Shown: piece by piece, positions 52,587-60,403 of the stretch
How the letters are laid out: each line of letters opens with the position of its first letter
How positions within the stretch are numbered: the first letter of the stretch is position 1
DNA from: JAEZDC01 sp036676415
GTDB taxonomy: Bacteria > Bacteroidota > Bacteroidia > Chitinophagales > Chitinophagaceae
Assembly (NCBI GenBank): GCA_036676415.1
Contig: JAKFCX010000013.1
Coordinates: forward strand, 1 to 64,000
DNA length: 64,000 nt
Direction of reading: 5' to 3'
Program-made: the position numbers and the translations under genes
The notes under the pieces: generated by a model
Seen by the model: only the letters and a program-made list of their open reading frames with translations
What the model was told of the DNA's origin: nothing
The model's database searches: none

Positions 52587-54005
52587 CTATGGAAATATTC
52601 CCAACTCCGCATAACTCGTTCCTACTTTATTGATCGCAACAACATAAGCTGCTGTTCTCATGTCAGGAATGTCAGGGTTGTTCTTCCATAATTCCATGAT
52701 CTCTCTTGTTGCAGTGATCATTGATTCTTCCAAACCACTGTACACAAGATCAACTTCATCGGGGCCATGTTCAATAAATGCTCTTTCCTTATCGCTAACC
52801 GTTTTACCTGTCATTTCTTCCATCTGGCCAAGAATGTGTTTGTTCATGTTCTCTGTAAAACGTTTTTCCATTCTACCATAACGAACGTGGCTAAGGTTTT
52901 TTAACCACTCAAAATATGAAACAGTAACACCACCAGCATTCAAATACATATCAGGCACTACCAATGTTCCTTTTTTTGCAAACACTTCATCTGCTTCAGG
53001 CGTTAAAGGTCCGTTGGCAGCTTCACCAATGATCTTGGCTTTTACTCTTGGTGCATTCTCTCCATTGATCACATTCTCAAGCGCTGCGGGAATTAATATG
53101 TCGCAATCCAATTCTAACGCATCACTGTTTTTTGCCAGTGTTGTAGAACCTGGAAAACCAACTATAGAACCGGTTGATTTTCTAAACTGGAACAATTCTT
53201 CTTCGTTGATGCCTTCTTCGTTTACAATTGCACCTTCGTATTCTGCGATAGCGATCACTTTAGCTCCAGCTTCACGGAAGAACTTAGCCGTGTGATAACC
53301 TACATTACCCAAACCTTGTACGATCACTCGTTTTCCGCTAATGCCTGTTGACATTCCAAGTTTATCCATTACATCTTTCATCTCGCATACTTCACGTATA
53401 CCGTAAAATACACCAAGACCGGTAGCTTCTGTTCTACCTCTTACACCACCTTGGGAAACAGGCTTACCAGTAACACAACCAGCAGCATCAATTTCTCCTG
53501 GTTTCAATGAAGCGTAAGTATCAACGATCCATGCCATTTCTCTTGCACCAGTTCCGTAATCAGGAGCAGGAACATCAATACCAGGACCAATGAAATTTTT
53601 CTTTACCAACTCTGCAGTATAACGGCGAGTGATCTTTTCTAATTCGTAAACGCTGTAATTCTTCGGATTGATCTTGATCCCACCTTTACCACCACCAAAC
53701 GGAACGTTTACGATAGCACATTTGTAGGTCATCAAGGCTGCAAGTGCCATTACTTCATCCTGGTTCACTTCATCACTAAAACGGATACCACCTTTACATG
53801 GAGTTTTATGCTGACTATGTTGTACACGATATGCTTCAATTACTTCAATTCGTCCATCGTTCATCTTTACCGGGAAACGCATCTGGTACACAGCATTACA
53901 TGCTTTGATCTGCTCTAAGATTCCCGGATCCCACTTCGTAAATTTCGATGCCTTGTCAAAGCTTCTTGTAACACTCTCGAAGAAGCTATAATGTTGGTCA
54001 GCCAT
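52587..54005 (-). CDS. gdhA: Glutamate dehydrogenase (Glu/Leu/Phe/Val family)
   Basis: The ATG at 54005 (MADQHYSFFESVTRSFDKA) gives 472 residues. Visible motifs are YRVQHSQHKTPCKGGIRF (catalytic Lys), VPFGGGKGGIKINP, VPAPDYGTGAREMAW (catalytic Asp) and the Rossmann VIVQGLGNVGYHTA. It interconverts glutamate with 2-oxoglutarate and ammonia. The length and QHSQHKTPCKGG region fit glutamate rather than leucine dehydrogenase. The cytochrome maturation genes lie upstream. Confidence 0.94.
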   Translation of the reverse strand: MADQHYSFFESVTRSFDKASKFTKWDPGILEQIKACNAVYQMRFPVKMNDGRIEVIEAYRVQHSQHKTPCKGGIRFSDEVNQDEVMALAALMTYKCAIVNVPFGGGKGGIKINPKNYSVYELEKITRRYTAELVKKNFIGPGIDVPAPDYGTGAREMAWIVDTYASLKPGEIDAAGCVTGKPVSQGGVRGRTEATGLGVFYGIREVCEMKDVMDKLGMSTGISGKRVIVQGLGNVGYHTAKFFREAGAKVIAIAEYEGAIVNEEGINEEELFQFRKSTGSIVGFPGSTTLAKNSDALELDCDILIPAALENVINGENAPRVKAKIIGEAANGPLTPEADEVFAKKGTLVVPDMYLNAGGVTVSYFEWLKNLSHVRYGRMEKRFTENMNKHILGQMEEMTGKTVSDKERAFIEHGPDEVDLVYSGLEESMITATREIMELWKNNPDIPDMRTAAYVVAINKVGTSYAELGIFP

Positions 54006-54065
54006 AGCTATTTTTTTAGGTTTGTTATTTATTGTTAGCAATCATTCGTAATTCTATCATCGTCC

Positions 54066-54125
54066 CTTGTGTCACTCACTTGTACTTTTTCATCTTTATT
54101 CTTCAGTACAAGAGTGCGACGCAAG
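54066..54125. repeat. Dispersed repeat pair: complete A/B hairpin
   Basis: Arm B CTTGTGTCACTCACTTGTAC (54066-54085) faces the reverse complement of arm A, GTACAAGAGTGCGACGCAAG (54106-54125). The 20-bp imperfect stem encloses a 20-base loop. It is the clearest complete unit of the family in the window, between gdhA and ccmD. Confidence 0.85.
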
Positions 54126-54160
54126 TAAAGCTTAATCACCGTTTCGAAAGCTGATCTACA

Positions 54161-54370
54161 TCAACTCTTTTTCTCCATTTTACTGATCTTTTTGTCAAGG
54201 CTCAGCAGGTAAAGGAATAATCCAATGACGATCGTCACCACTACAGCCATTACAACATAGATCTTTCCATTGCTGGTCATTACATCACCTAATTCTGTTT
54301 CCTGTGCATTTGCAGTCATTGTTAAAATACACAGGGCTATCACACCAGCTATCTTTTTCAGCTTATCCAT
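54161..54370 (-). CDS. ccmD: CcmD-like small membrane protein
   Basis: The 69-residue protein has a signal-like first helix (KIAGVIALCILTMTANAQ) and a second helix (KIYVVMAVVVTIVIGLFLYLL) with a charged tail DKKISKMEKKS. CcmD assists transfer of heme to CcmE in cytochrome c maturation. It overlaps the ccmC gene by 8 bases on the same strand, which supports the name. Confidence 0.82.
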   Translation of the reverse strand: MDKLKKIAGVIALCILTMTANAQETELGDVMTSNGKIYVVMAVVVTIVIGLFLYLLSLDKKISKMEKKS

Positions 54371-55040
54371 TGATCAGTTTGTTTTGCAGGGTACGTAATC
54401 TAATTCTCAGTGTTGTCATCCATACACCTAATAACGTCCAGCCAATTACAGCAGGCCAGAATACGATTCTCATAGAAGGAGCAAGATCTCCACCATTTAT
54501 TCCAGGGTTTCCTTCACTTCCTTGTCCACCAGGATGCAATGATTCTGTAAGTCTTGGTAATATCCAGATCGTTGGAAACAACATGAAAAATGCAAAAATG
54601 TTGTACACTGCTCCAAGCCTTGCTTTCTTATCATCATCGTTCATAGAGCCACGCAATACGAAATAAGCCAGGTAAATGAGAATGGCTATTAATGAACCAT
54701 TTTGCTTTGGATCGCCACTCCAGGGTTGTCCCCATTGATAGTTGGCCCAGATAGCACCTGTTATTAAACCTAATATACCAAAAATGGTTCCTGTCCTTGC
54801 AAACTCAAGAGATTTGCTGTCGTATAAAGGATCAGGCTTTTTCAGGTATTTTATTGCATAAACTACAGAGATAATGTACAGGATCATCATTCCAAACCAC
54901 ATCGGCACATGAAAAAACATGTTGCGAATGCTGTGCTGGAGACGATCATCAAGCTTGGGAATTTCCACCAGAAAACCCATGGTGCAGGTGTACATCAGGA
55001 GAATAAAGGCCAATATCTTCCACCAGGATCGAAGCATCAT
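54363..55040 (-). CDS. ccmC: Cytochrome c maturation protein CcmC/CcsA-like
   Basis: The frame is open from 55136, but MMLRSWWKILAFILL (55040) is the likely start, giving 225 residues with six helices. Heme-handling motifs are RNMFFHVPMWFGM (a conserved His) and the Trp-rich IWANYQWGQPWSGDPKQN. The second is a variant of the WWD signature. A second conserved His lies in LTESLHPGGQG. It delivers heme to CcmE at the periplasmic face. It overlaps ccmD, while ccmB lies beyond an inverted gene. Confidence 0.9.
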   Translation of the reverse strand: MMLRSWWKILAFILLMYTCTMGFLVEIPKLDDRLQHSIRNMFFHVPMWFGMMILYIISVVYAIKYLKKPDPLYDSKSLEFARTGTIFGILGLITGAIWANYQWGQPWSGDPKQNGSLIAILIYLAYFVLRGSMNDDDKKARLGAVYNIFAFFMLFPTIWILPRLTESLHPGGQGSEGNPGINGGDLAPSMRIVFWPAVIGWTLLGVWMTTLRIRLRTLQNKLING

Positions 55041-55248
55041 TTCTTGTTGTGTTACAGCTTTATGAATATCAACTGGCTGTATGAAATAGTGGGGCAAAAT
55101 TAGGGGTTGCAAACTAACAAATGACAGTTTTTTCACTTGTCGTAAAAAAGCGGCTTTTGTATTCTATAGTCAAATTTGACAGGGCACTCTCCAGACTGTT
55201 TTATTAACTTTAGGAGAATCAGTGACGTTAACCTTCAATTCTCTGGTA

Positions 55249-55902
55249 ATGATGAGGCGAGAAACCCTTTTATTGTTGATGTGCTCTATACTAATGCTCA
55301 ACTTTCGGTGTGACACTGACCAGGTTCAACGACCTTTTGACCATACTTTCGAAATTGAGATGAGCATTTTCCCTTTAAAAAAAGCCTATTCGTTAAGCGA
55401 TACCATCTGGCTGGAAACTCAGGTGGCCGGAAAACAATTATGGGATACGAAGACCAGCCAGTATTTTTTGGCTGATACCGGTTACCTCTCATTTAATATT
55501 TCCTATTATGGATTTGGATTGCAGTCCTGGCTTCCAAACAGCCTGAGTAATGTTATTACTTTTAACGGTGTAAATAATGACAGGATCATATCACAATGGT
55601 CAACCGAGGCTAAAGTGGAAAATTATGGATGTACACAATCCAGCTATAGGATGAGGGTAGGGTTTAAACCAAATCATGCCGGCACTTATTCTTTACTGTT
55701 GCCAAAAGACCTGTTGCTGGGATCCTGCAACAACAAAATCGTTTATTATAATGCCACTACCAGCTTTAAGTTTCAGAATGTTGACCTGAACCTTGATGTG
55801 TTTAATAGTTTTGCGAGTGCCGAAAATCTTGGTAACGATCAGAAGAAACACTTTACAGGGAAAATAAGTAACAGGGAAATGTTTGTGTTTAAAGTACAGT
55901 AG
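55249..55902 (+). CDS. Putative lipoprotein or secreted protein between ccmC and ccmB
   Basis: The ATG at 55249 (MMRRETLLLLMCSILMLNFRC) gives 217 residues; a GTG nine codons upstream is possible. The signal segment ends near a Cys, but NFRC is a poor lipobox. The mature part is beta-rich, without recognised domain (SLSDTIWLETQVAGKQLWDTK, FQNVDLNLDVFNSF). It is on the opposite strand to its ccm neighbours and looks inserted into the cluster. Confidence 0.7.
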   Translation: MMRRETLLLLMCSILMLNFRCDTDQVQRPFDHTFEIEMSIFPLKKAYSLSDTIWLETQVAGKQLWDTKTSQYFLADTGYLSFNISYYGFGLQSWLPNSLSNVITFNGVNNDRIISQWSTEAKVENYGCTQSSYRMRVGFKPNHAGTYSLLLPKDLLLGSCNNKIVYYNATTSFKFQNVDLNLDVFNSFASAENLGNDQKKHFTGKISNREMFVFKVQ

Positions 55903-55952
55903 CTATTGAATTCTTATTAAACATATTCTACAAATAATTCGGCGTCACCATT

Positions 55953-56519
55953 CTAATCCTTCCATAAGAAAGGAAAGAGAATAATTGCCAATGCCACCAC
56001 CATTATATCCAGCCCAATTAATAAAAACACCATCTGCCATAAACCTTCCTGTACTACCGAAGCAAAGGCCGATTCAGAGATCTTCATCAGCAACATTAAC
56101 TGCGGAATGATGATGGGAAAACCCATAATCGCCATTAATGCAGCCTGTTGCTGTGCTTTGGCTGCAATTGCGGCCAGAAAAGTAAAAACAAGGCTTAAAC
56201 TGATTCCTCCCAAACAACAAATGCCAATAAAGCGAAACATGTATTCAAATGGATTACCAAGCAAAATAATGAAGATGGCCAGGCTCAGCAAACTCATCAC
56301 CAGCATCAGGAGAACATTGAATATTAGTTTAGAGATAATGAAATCTTTTGCACCTGCAATCGAGTAGAAGTACAACATTCTTCCCCGGCTTTCCTGCAAG
56401 AAAGCTTTGGCAACAGCATTCACACAAACAAACAACTGAACGATCCAGAATAATCCATTCCATATCTCATCTTCCGGCTGGTGCATGGATGAATACACAA
56501 TGTAAATGGTAGATGCCAC
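55953..56519 (-). CDS. ccmB: Heme exporter subunit CcmB (start uncertain)
   Basis: The GTG at 56519 gives 188 residues with six helices and KAFLQESRGRMLYFYSIAG, the CcmB pattern. Family members have about 220 residues. The frame stays open upstream to 56633 and encodes LIKKDILLEIRQQYSLYGVILY, which matches the conserved CcmB N-terminus. In that stretch there is no ATG, GTG or TTG in frame. The true start is therefore probably a rare codon (ATC at 56612 or ATA) and the protein is about 30 residues longer. It lies just after the Dph6-like gene. Confidence 0.85.
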   Translation of the reverse strand: MASTIYIVYSSMHQPEDEIWNGLFWIVQLFVCVNAVAKAFLQESRGRMLYFYSIAGAKDFIISKLIFNVLLMLVMSLLSLAIFIILLGNPFEYMFRFIGICCLGGISLSLVFTFLAAIAAKAQQQAALMAIMGFPIIIPQLMLLMKISESAFASVVQEGLWQMVFLLIGLDIMVVALAIILFPFLWKD

Positions 56520-56637
56520 ATAAAGTATAACACCATAAAGGCTGTACTGCTGGCGAATTTCGAGCAGTATATCTTTTTTTATGAGTGTTGATATTTGTGT
56601 TACGTTGCTGATGAAATTTGTTTTGCCTGCAAATTAA

Positions 56638-57285
56638 CTATAATAAAACGGGTTGGCAGAACCAATAATTATCATGTTTTATTGGGTTCTTTACTTCAAC
56701 ATTCAGTGGCTGAGTGAATAATGGACAGTCTAATACCAGTGTGTGAAATTCACCATTCTCACCACACACATCAATATCAATTGATTTCAGTTCCTGTACA
56801 AGCTGCTCATCCAATATTTTTCCGAGAAAAGAATCTCCCATTGTTTCCTTGCAGCTTACGATTATGGTTTTGATACCACTGTTCAGCATTTGCATTACCA
56901 GTTGCTCCCTGTCTTGCTGCCATAGTGGAAGAATAGCTTGCAATCCTGCATTGCTACAAACTTTTTCTTCCCAATCCCTGTGAGCCTGGAGATCAATATC
57001 ACCAAACACAGCAGCATGAAGATCATAACTTGATTTGAGTTGTTGCAAGGCTGATGTGAATTTCATTTCATATTCCTGCCAGGAGCTATTAATAAGATGG
57101 ATTGGAAGATGTGCAGCTTTGGCCTGTGCCTGTAAAATATTGGAAGGAATTCCGTGTGATCTTGAGATCTTACCTTCTTCGTTCAATACATTCAATAGAA
57201 CTTTTGGAATAAAGCCCTGCTCCCTGGTTTTCATCAGAGCAAAACAACTGTCTTTGCCGCCACTCCAGCTGCACAATACATTCAT
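56638..57285 (-). CDS. Dph6-like ATP pyrophosphatase (adenine nucleotide alpha hydrolase)
   Basis: The 215-residue protein begins with the PP-loop MNVLCSWSGGKDSCFAL. It has AAVFGDIDLQAHRDWEEKVC and later DVCGENGEFHTLVLDCPLF, as in the MJ0570/Dph6 family. In eukaryotes Dph6 amidates diphthine, but bacteria have no diphthamide, so this homologue has another, unknown amidation or ligase role. It starts at the base adjacent to the rnhA stop. Confidence 0.9.
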   Translation of the reverse strand: MNVLCSWSGGKDSCFALMKTREQGFIPKVLLNVLNEEGKISRSHGIPSNILQAQAKAAHLPIHLINSSWQEYEMKFTSALQQLKSSYDLHAAVFGDIDLQAHRDWEEKVCSNAGLQAILPLWQQDREQLVMQMLNSGIKTIIVSCKETMGDSFLGKILDEQLVQELKSIDIDVCGENGEFHTLVLDCPLFTQPLNVEVKNPIKHDNYWFCQPVLL

Positions 57286-57777
57286 CTAGTATTCTTTTCT
57301 AAATAAGTTTCCTTCATTCTCATAACCCTCATCAATTAAAAGATGTTTTCCATCAGCAGCCATAGTTGCCAATTCATCACAACGATTATTGTGCGGGTTA
57401 TCTCCATGGCCTTTCACCCATTTAAAACGAATTTGAAATTGTTTTGATAATTGATAATACTGCAGCCACAGGTCTTTATTCTTTTTGCCGCCTTTGAAAT
57501 CAGTTTTTATCCAGTTATTCAGCCAGCCTTTTTCAACACTGTTTACTATGTACTGGCTGTCTGTGTAAATGGTTAGCGGAATATTTTTTTTGGTGAGTGC
57601 TTCGAGTGCTTTGATCACACCCATCAGTTCCATCCTGTTGTTGGTGGTTAACCGGTAACCTGCAGAAAGTTCTTTGGCTTTATCGCCCCACATTAATATA
57701 GCTCCGTAGCCACCAGGGCCAGGATTGCCACGGCTCGATCCGTCGGTATAAATTATTAATGGGTGAGATGTTGACAT
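57286..57777 (-). CDS. rnhA: Ribonuclease HI
   Basis: The 163-residue protein carries the four catalytic acids: Asp in IIYTDGSSRGNPGPGGYGA, Glu in TTNNRMELMGVIKAL, Asp in IYTDSQYIVNSVEKGW and Asp in NNRCDELATMAA, plus the loop VKGHGDNPHNN. It removes RNA from RNA-DNA hybrids. Length is normal. The Dph6-like gene follows without a gap. Confidence 0.97.
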   Translation of the reverse strand: MSTSHPLIIYTDGSSRGNPGPGGYGAILMWGDKAKELSAGYRLTTNNRMELMGVIKALEALTKKNIPLTIYTDSQYIVNSVEKGWLNNWIKTDFKGGKKNKDLWLQYYQLSKQFQIRFKWVKGHGDNPHNNRCDELATMAADGKHLLIDEGYENEGNLFRKEY

Positions 57778-57820
57778 GAATTTTTATGAGGTCAGCTGTA
57801 TTATTACTATGATACTTTTG

Positions 57821-57839
57821 TTGCGTCGCACTCTTGTAC
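57821..57839 (+). repeat. Dispersed 20-bp repeat, arm A
   Basis: TTGCGTCGCACTCTTGTAC lies between rnhA and the PhzF-like gene, 11 bases from the latter's stop. Confidence 0.8.
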
Positions 57840-57849
57840 AGAAGTAACG

Positions 57850-58632
57850 TTACTGAACAAAATATTCTCCCTTCATATACAACTTTCCTTTTCCGCTCAT
57901 TAGTATACGATCACCTTTTAATTCACAAATTAAAGAGCCACCACGTTGTGAAAGTTGTTTTGCTATGAGATATGTTTTATTTAATTCCTTACTCCAGTAT
58001 GCTGTTGTGATTGTATGGGCAGAACCTGTAACAGGATCTTCATTGATACCGCTTGCCGGATAAAAACACCTCGATACAAAATCTGTTTCATCTCCTTTAG
58101 ATGTTACAATCACACCTCTTGCCTCCACTTTACTTAAGGTTAGAAAATCAGGATCAAGTTGTTCAATTTCTTTTTGTGAATCTAAAACAACCATGTAATC
58201 CCAGGCTGCTTTATACACTTTTGCTGAAGGAATTTTCAATCCTTCAAATAATCCTGTCGGTGCTACGACTTCTACAGGATGATTGGCAGGAAAATCCAAA
58301 GTGATCATATCACCATTTCTCGATACCCTTAATTCACCACTTTTACTTTGGAAACGGATCAGGTTTTCTTTATAACCCAGTTCGTTGAACAACACATAAG
58401 CCGATGCTAATGTTGCATGTCCACACAAAGCCACTTCAACAGTAGGAGTGAACCAACGAATATGATAACTGCCATCATCCTGCTTTACAAAGAATGCAGT
58501 TTCGGCCAGGTTATTCTCCATGCCGAGTTGCTGCATTAATTCATCCGGCAACCATTTGTCCAATGGACAAACTGCTGCAGGATTGCCTGCAAAAAAATTA
58601 TCGGTAAAAGCGTCTATTTGGTAGATGGTCAT
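57850..58632 (-). CDS. PhzF-family isomerase-like protein
   Basis: The 260-residue protein has the two-lobed PhzF pattern: YQIDAFTDNFFAGNPAAVCPL, NNLAETAFF (catalytic Glu), RWFTPTVEVALCGHATLASAYV and late FYPASGINEDPVTGSAHT. PhzF proteins have the diaminopimelate-epimerase fold. Most bacterial members outside phenazine clusters have unknown substrates, and no phenazine genes are near. Confidence 0.93.
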   Translation of the reverse strand: MTIYQIDAFTDNFFAGNPAAVCPLDKWLPDELMQQLGMENNLAETAFFVKQDDGSYHIRWFTPTVEVALCGHATLASAYVLFNELGYKENLIRFQSKSGELRVSRNGDMITLDFPANHPVEVVAPTGLFEGLKIPSAKVYKAAWDYMVVLDSQKEIEQLDPDFLTLSKVEARGVIVTSKGDETDFVSRCFYPASGINEDPVTGSAHTITTAYWSKELNKTYLIAKQLSQRGGSLICELKGDRILMSGKGKLYMKGEYFVQ

Positions 58633-58654
58633 TGCGTGAGGGATTAGGGATTAG

Positions 58655-60283
58655 TTAAACCTGGAAGACGCCCGTTTTAAATGCCGGGATATTAGGATTA
58701 TTGTTTGCTGCTTTGATACCTTCAGAAATTACTTTTCTCGTATCGATTGGATCGATGATCTCATCCACCCAAAGCCTTGCTGCAGCATAATAAGGTTTGG
58801 TTTGTTTTTCATACCTGTTCTTGATGGTGTCGAGCAATTCTTTTTCTTCTTCCGGGGTAACTTCTTTTCCCTTGGCTTTCATTCCTGCCACCTGTATTTG
58901 CGATAAAGTTTTGGCAGCCTGTTCTCCACCCATCACAGCAATTTTAGCAGAAGGCCATGCATAAATAAATCTTGGATCATAGGCTTTACCACACATAGCA
59001 TAATTACCAGCACCATAACTATTGCCCGTGATGATCGTGATTTTTGGTACTACGGAATTGGCCACGGCGTTTACCAGTTTGGCTCCATCTTTAATAATAC
59101 CTGCATGTTCACTTCTGCTGCCAACCATAAATCCGGTAACATCCTGGAGAAAAACCAATGGAATTTTCTTCTGGTTACAATTCATAATGAATCTTGCCGC
59201 TTTATCTGCACTGTCATTATAGATCACGCCACCTAATTGGATCTCTCCTTTTTTTGTTTTGCTCGTTGTTCTTTGATTGGCTACAATACCAACGGCCCAG
59301 CCTTCAACTCTTGCATAGCCGCAAACAATTGTTTTACCGTAATCTTCTTTGAATTGCTCAAATGCCGAATCATCTACAATACGCTCAATGATCTCCACCA
59401 CATCATAAGGCTTGGTATTTCCTTCTGACATGATGCCATAAATTTCATTTGGATCTTTTTTAGGTAATATTGATTTTGCCCTGTTAAATCCGGCTGTTGC
59501 ATTATGCCCAAGTTTTGAAATGATCTTCTTCACCTGGTCAAGGCATTCATGTTCAGTTTTAAATTTATAATCAGCGATACCTGAAATTTCAGTATGAGTT
59601 ACTGCTCCACCCAGTGTTTCGTTATCTATGTTTTCTCCGATAGCAGCTTTCACAAGATATGGGCCTGCTAAATAAATACTGCCATTTCCTTCTACCATCA
59701 GTGTTTCATCACTCATGATCGGCAGGTAAGCACCACCAGCTACACAAGCACCCATAACTGCAGCAATTTGCGAAATGCCCATTGCACTCATCACAGCATT
59801 ATTTCGAAAGATCCTTCCGAAATGCTCTTTGTCGGGAAATATCTCATCCTGCATCGGAAGAAATACTCCTGCACTATCAACTAAATAAATAATGGGAAGC
59901 CTGTTCTCCATTGCAATTTCCTGCATCCGAAGATTTTTCTTCCCGGTAATAGGGAACCAGGCACCAGCTTTTACAGTCTGGTCATTGGCAACAATTACAC
60001 ATTGTCTTCCACTGATATATCCAAGCCCTGCTACCGTTCCTCCTGCAGGACAACCACCCTCAGCTTCATACATTTCAAATCCTGCAAATGCACCGATCTC
60101 AATGAATGGCTCATCTTTATCGATCAAATATTCTATTCGTTCTCTCGGCGTGAGTTTGTTTTTCTCTCTTTGTTTTTCGATGGCTTTTTTCCCACCACCC
60201 AACTTGATTTTTTCAAAAAGCTGTCGGGTTTGGCTTACAGCCATTTTCATCCAGTCTTCGTTACGGTTGAATTCTATGTTCAT
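58655..60283 (-). CDS. Acyl-CoA carboxylase, carboxyltransferase (beta) subunit
   Basis: The ATG at 60283 (MNIEFNRNEDWMKM) gives 542 residues. The double crotonase fold shows GGGKKAIEKQREKNKLTPRERI, the N-half biotin site VMGACVAGGAYLPIMSDE and the C-half LQDVTGFMVGSRSEHAGI and TGNSYGAGNYAMCGKAYDP. AEGGCPAGGTVAGLG and VDSAGVFLPMQDEIFPDKEHFG fit methylcrotonyl-CoA carboxylase (leucine breakdown) better than propionyl-CoA carboxylase. No biotin carboxylase subunit lies next to it. Confidence 0.93.
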   Translation of the reverse strand: MNIEFNRNEDWMKMAVSQTRQLFEKIKLGGGKKAIEKQREKNKLTPRERIEYLIDKDEPFIEIGAFAGFEMYEAEGGCPAGGTVAGLGYISGRQCVIVANDQTVKAGAWFPITGKKNLRMQEIAMENRLPIIYLVDSAGVFLPMQDEIFPDKEHFGRIFRNNAVMSAMGISQIAAVMGACVAGGAYLPIMSDETLMVEGNGSIYLAGPYLVKAAIGENIDNETLGGAVTHTEISGIADYKFKTEHECLDQVKKIISKLGHNATAGFNRAKSILPKKDPNEIYGIMSEGNTKPYDVVEIIERIVDDSAFEQFKEDYGKTIVCGYARVEGWAVGIVANQRTTSKTKKGEIQLGGVIYNDSADKAARFIMNCNQKKIPLVFLQDVTGFMVGSRSEHAGIIKDGAKLVNAVANSVVPKITIITGNSYGAGNYAMCGKAYDPRFIYAWPSAKIAVMGGEQAAKTLSQIQVAGMKAKGKEVTPEEEKELLDTIKNRYEKQTKPYYAAARLWVDEIIDPIDTRKVISEGIKAANNNPNIPAFKTGVFQV

Positions 60284-60403
60284 TCGCAGTTTTTCGTTAG
60301 GAGGCAAAGATAAGGAGTGAGGAATGAGAATGAGGAATTGAGTACGATACAGGAATGGTTAGGCAAAGAAGCTGGAGAAGTTGGATGAATGGAGAACCGA
60401 AAG

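Noticed and set aside
57850..58632. Phenazine biosynthesis
   Set aside because: A lone PhzF-fold gene without other phz genes is common in bacteria that make no phenazines.
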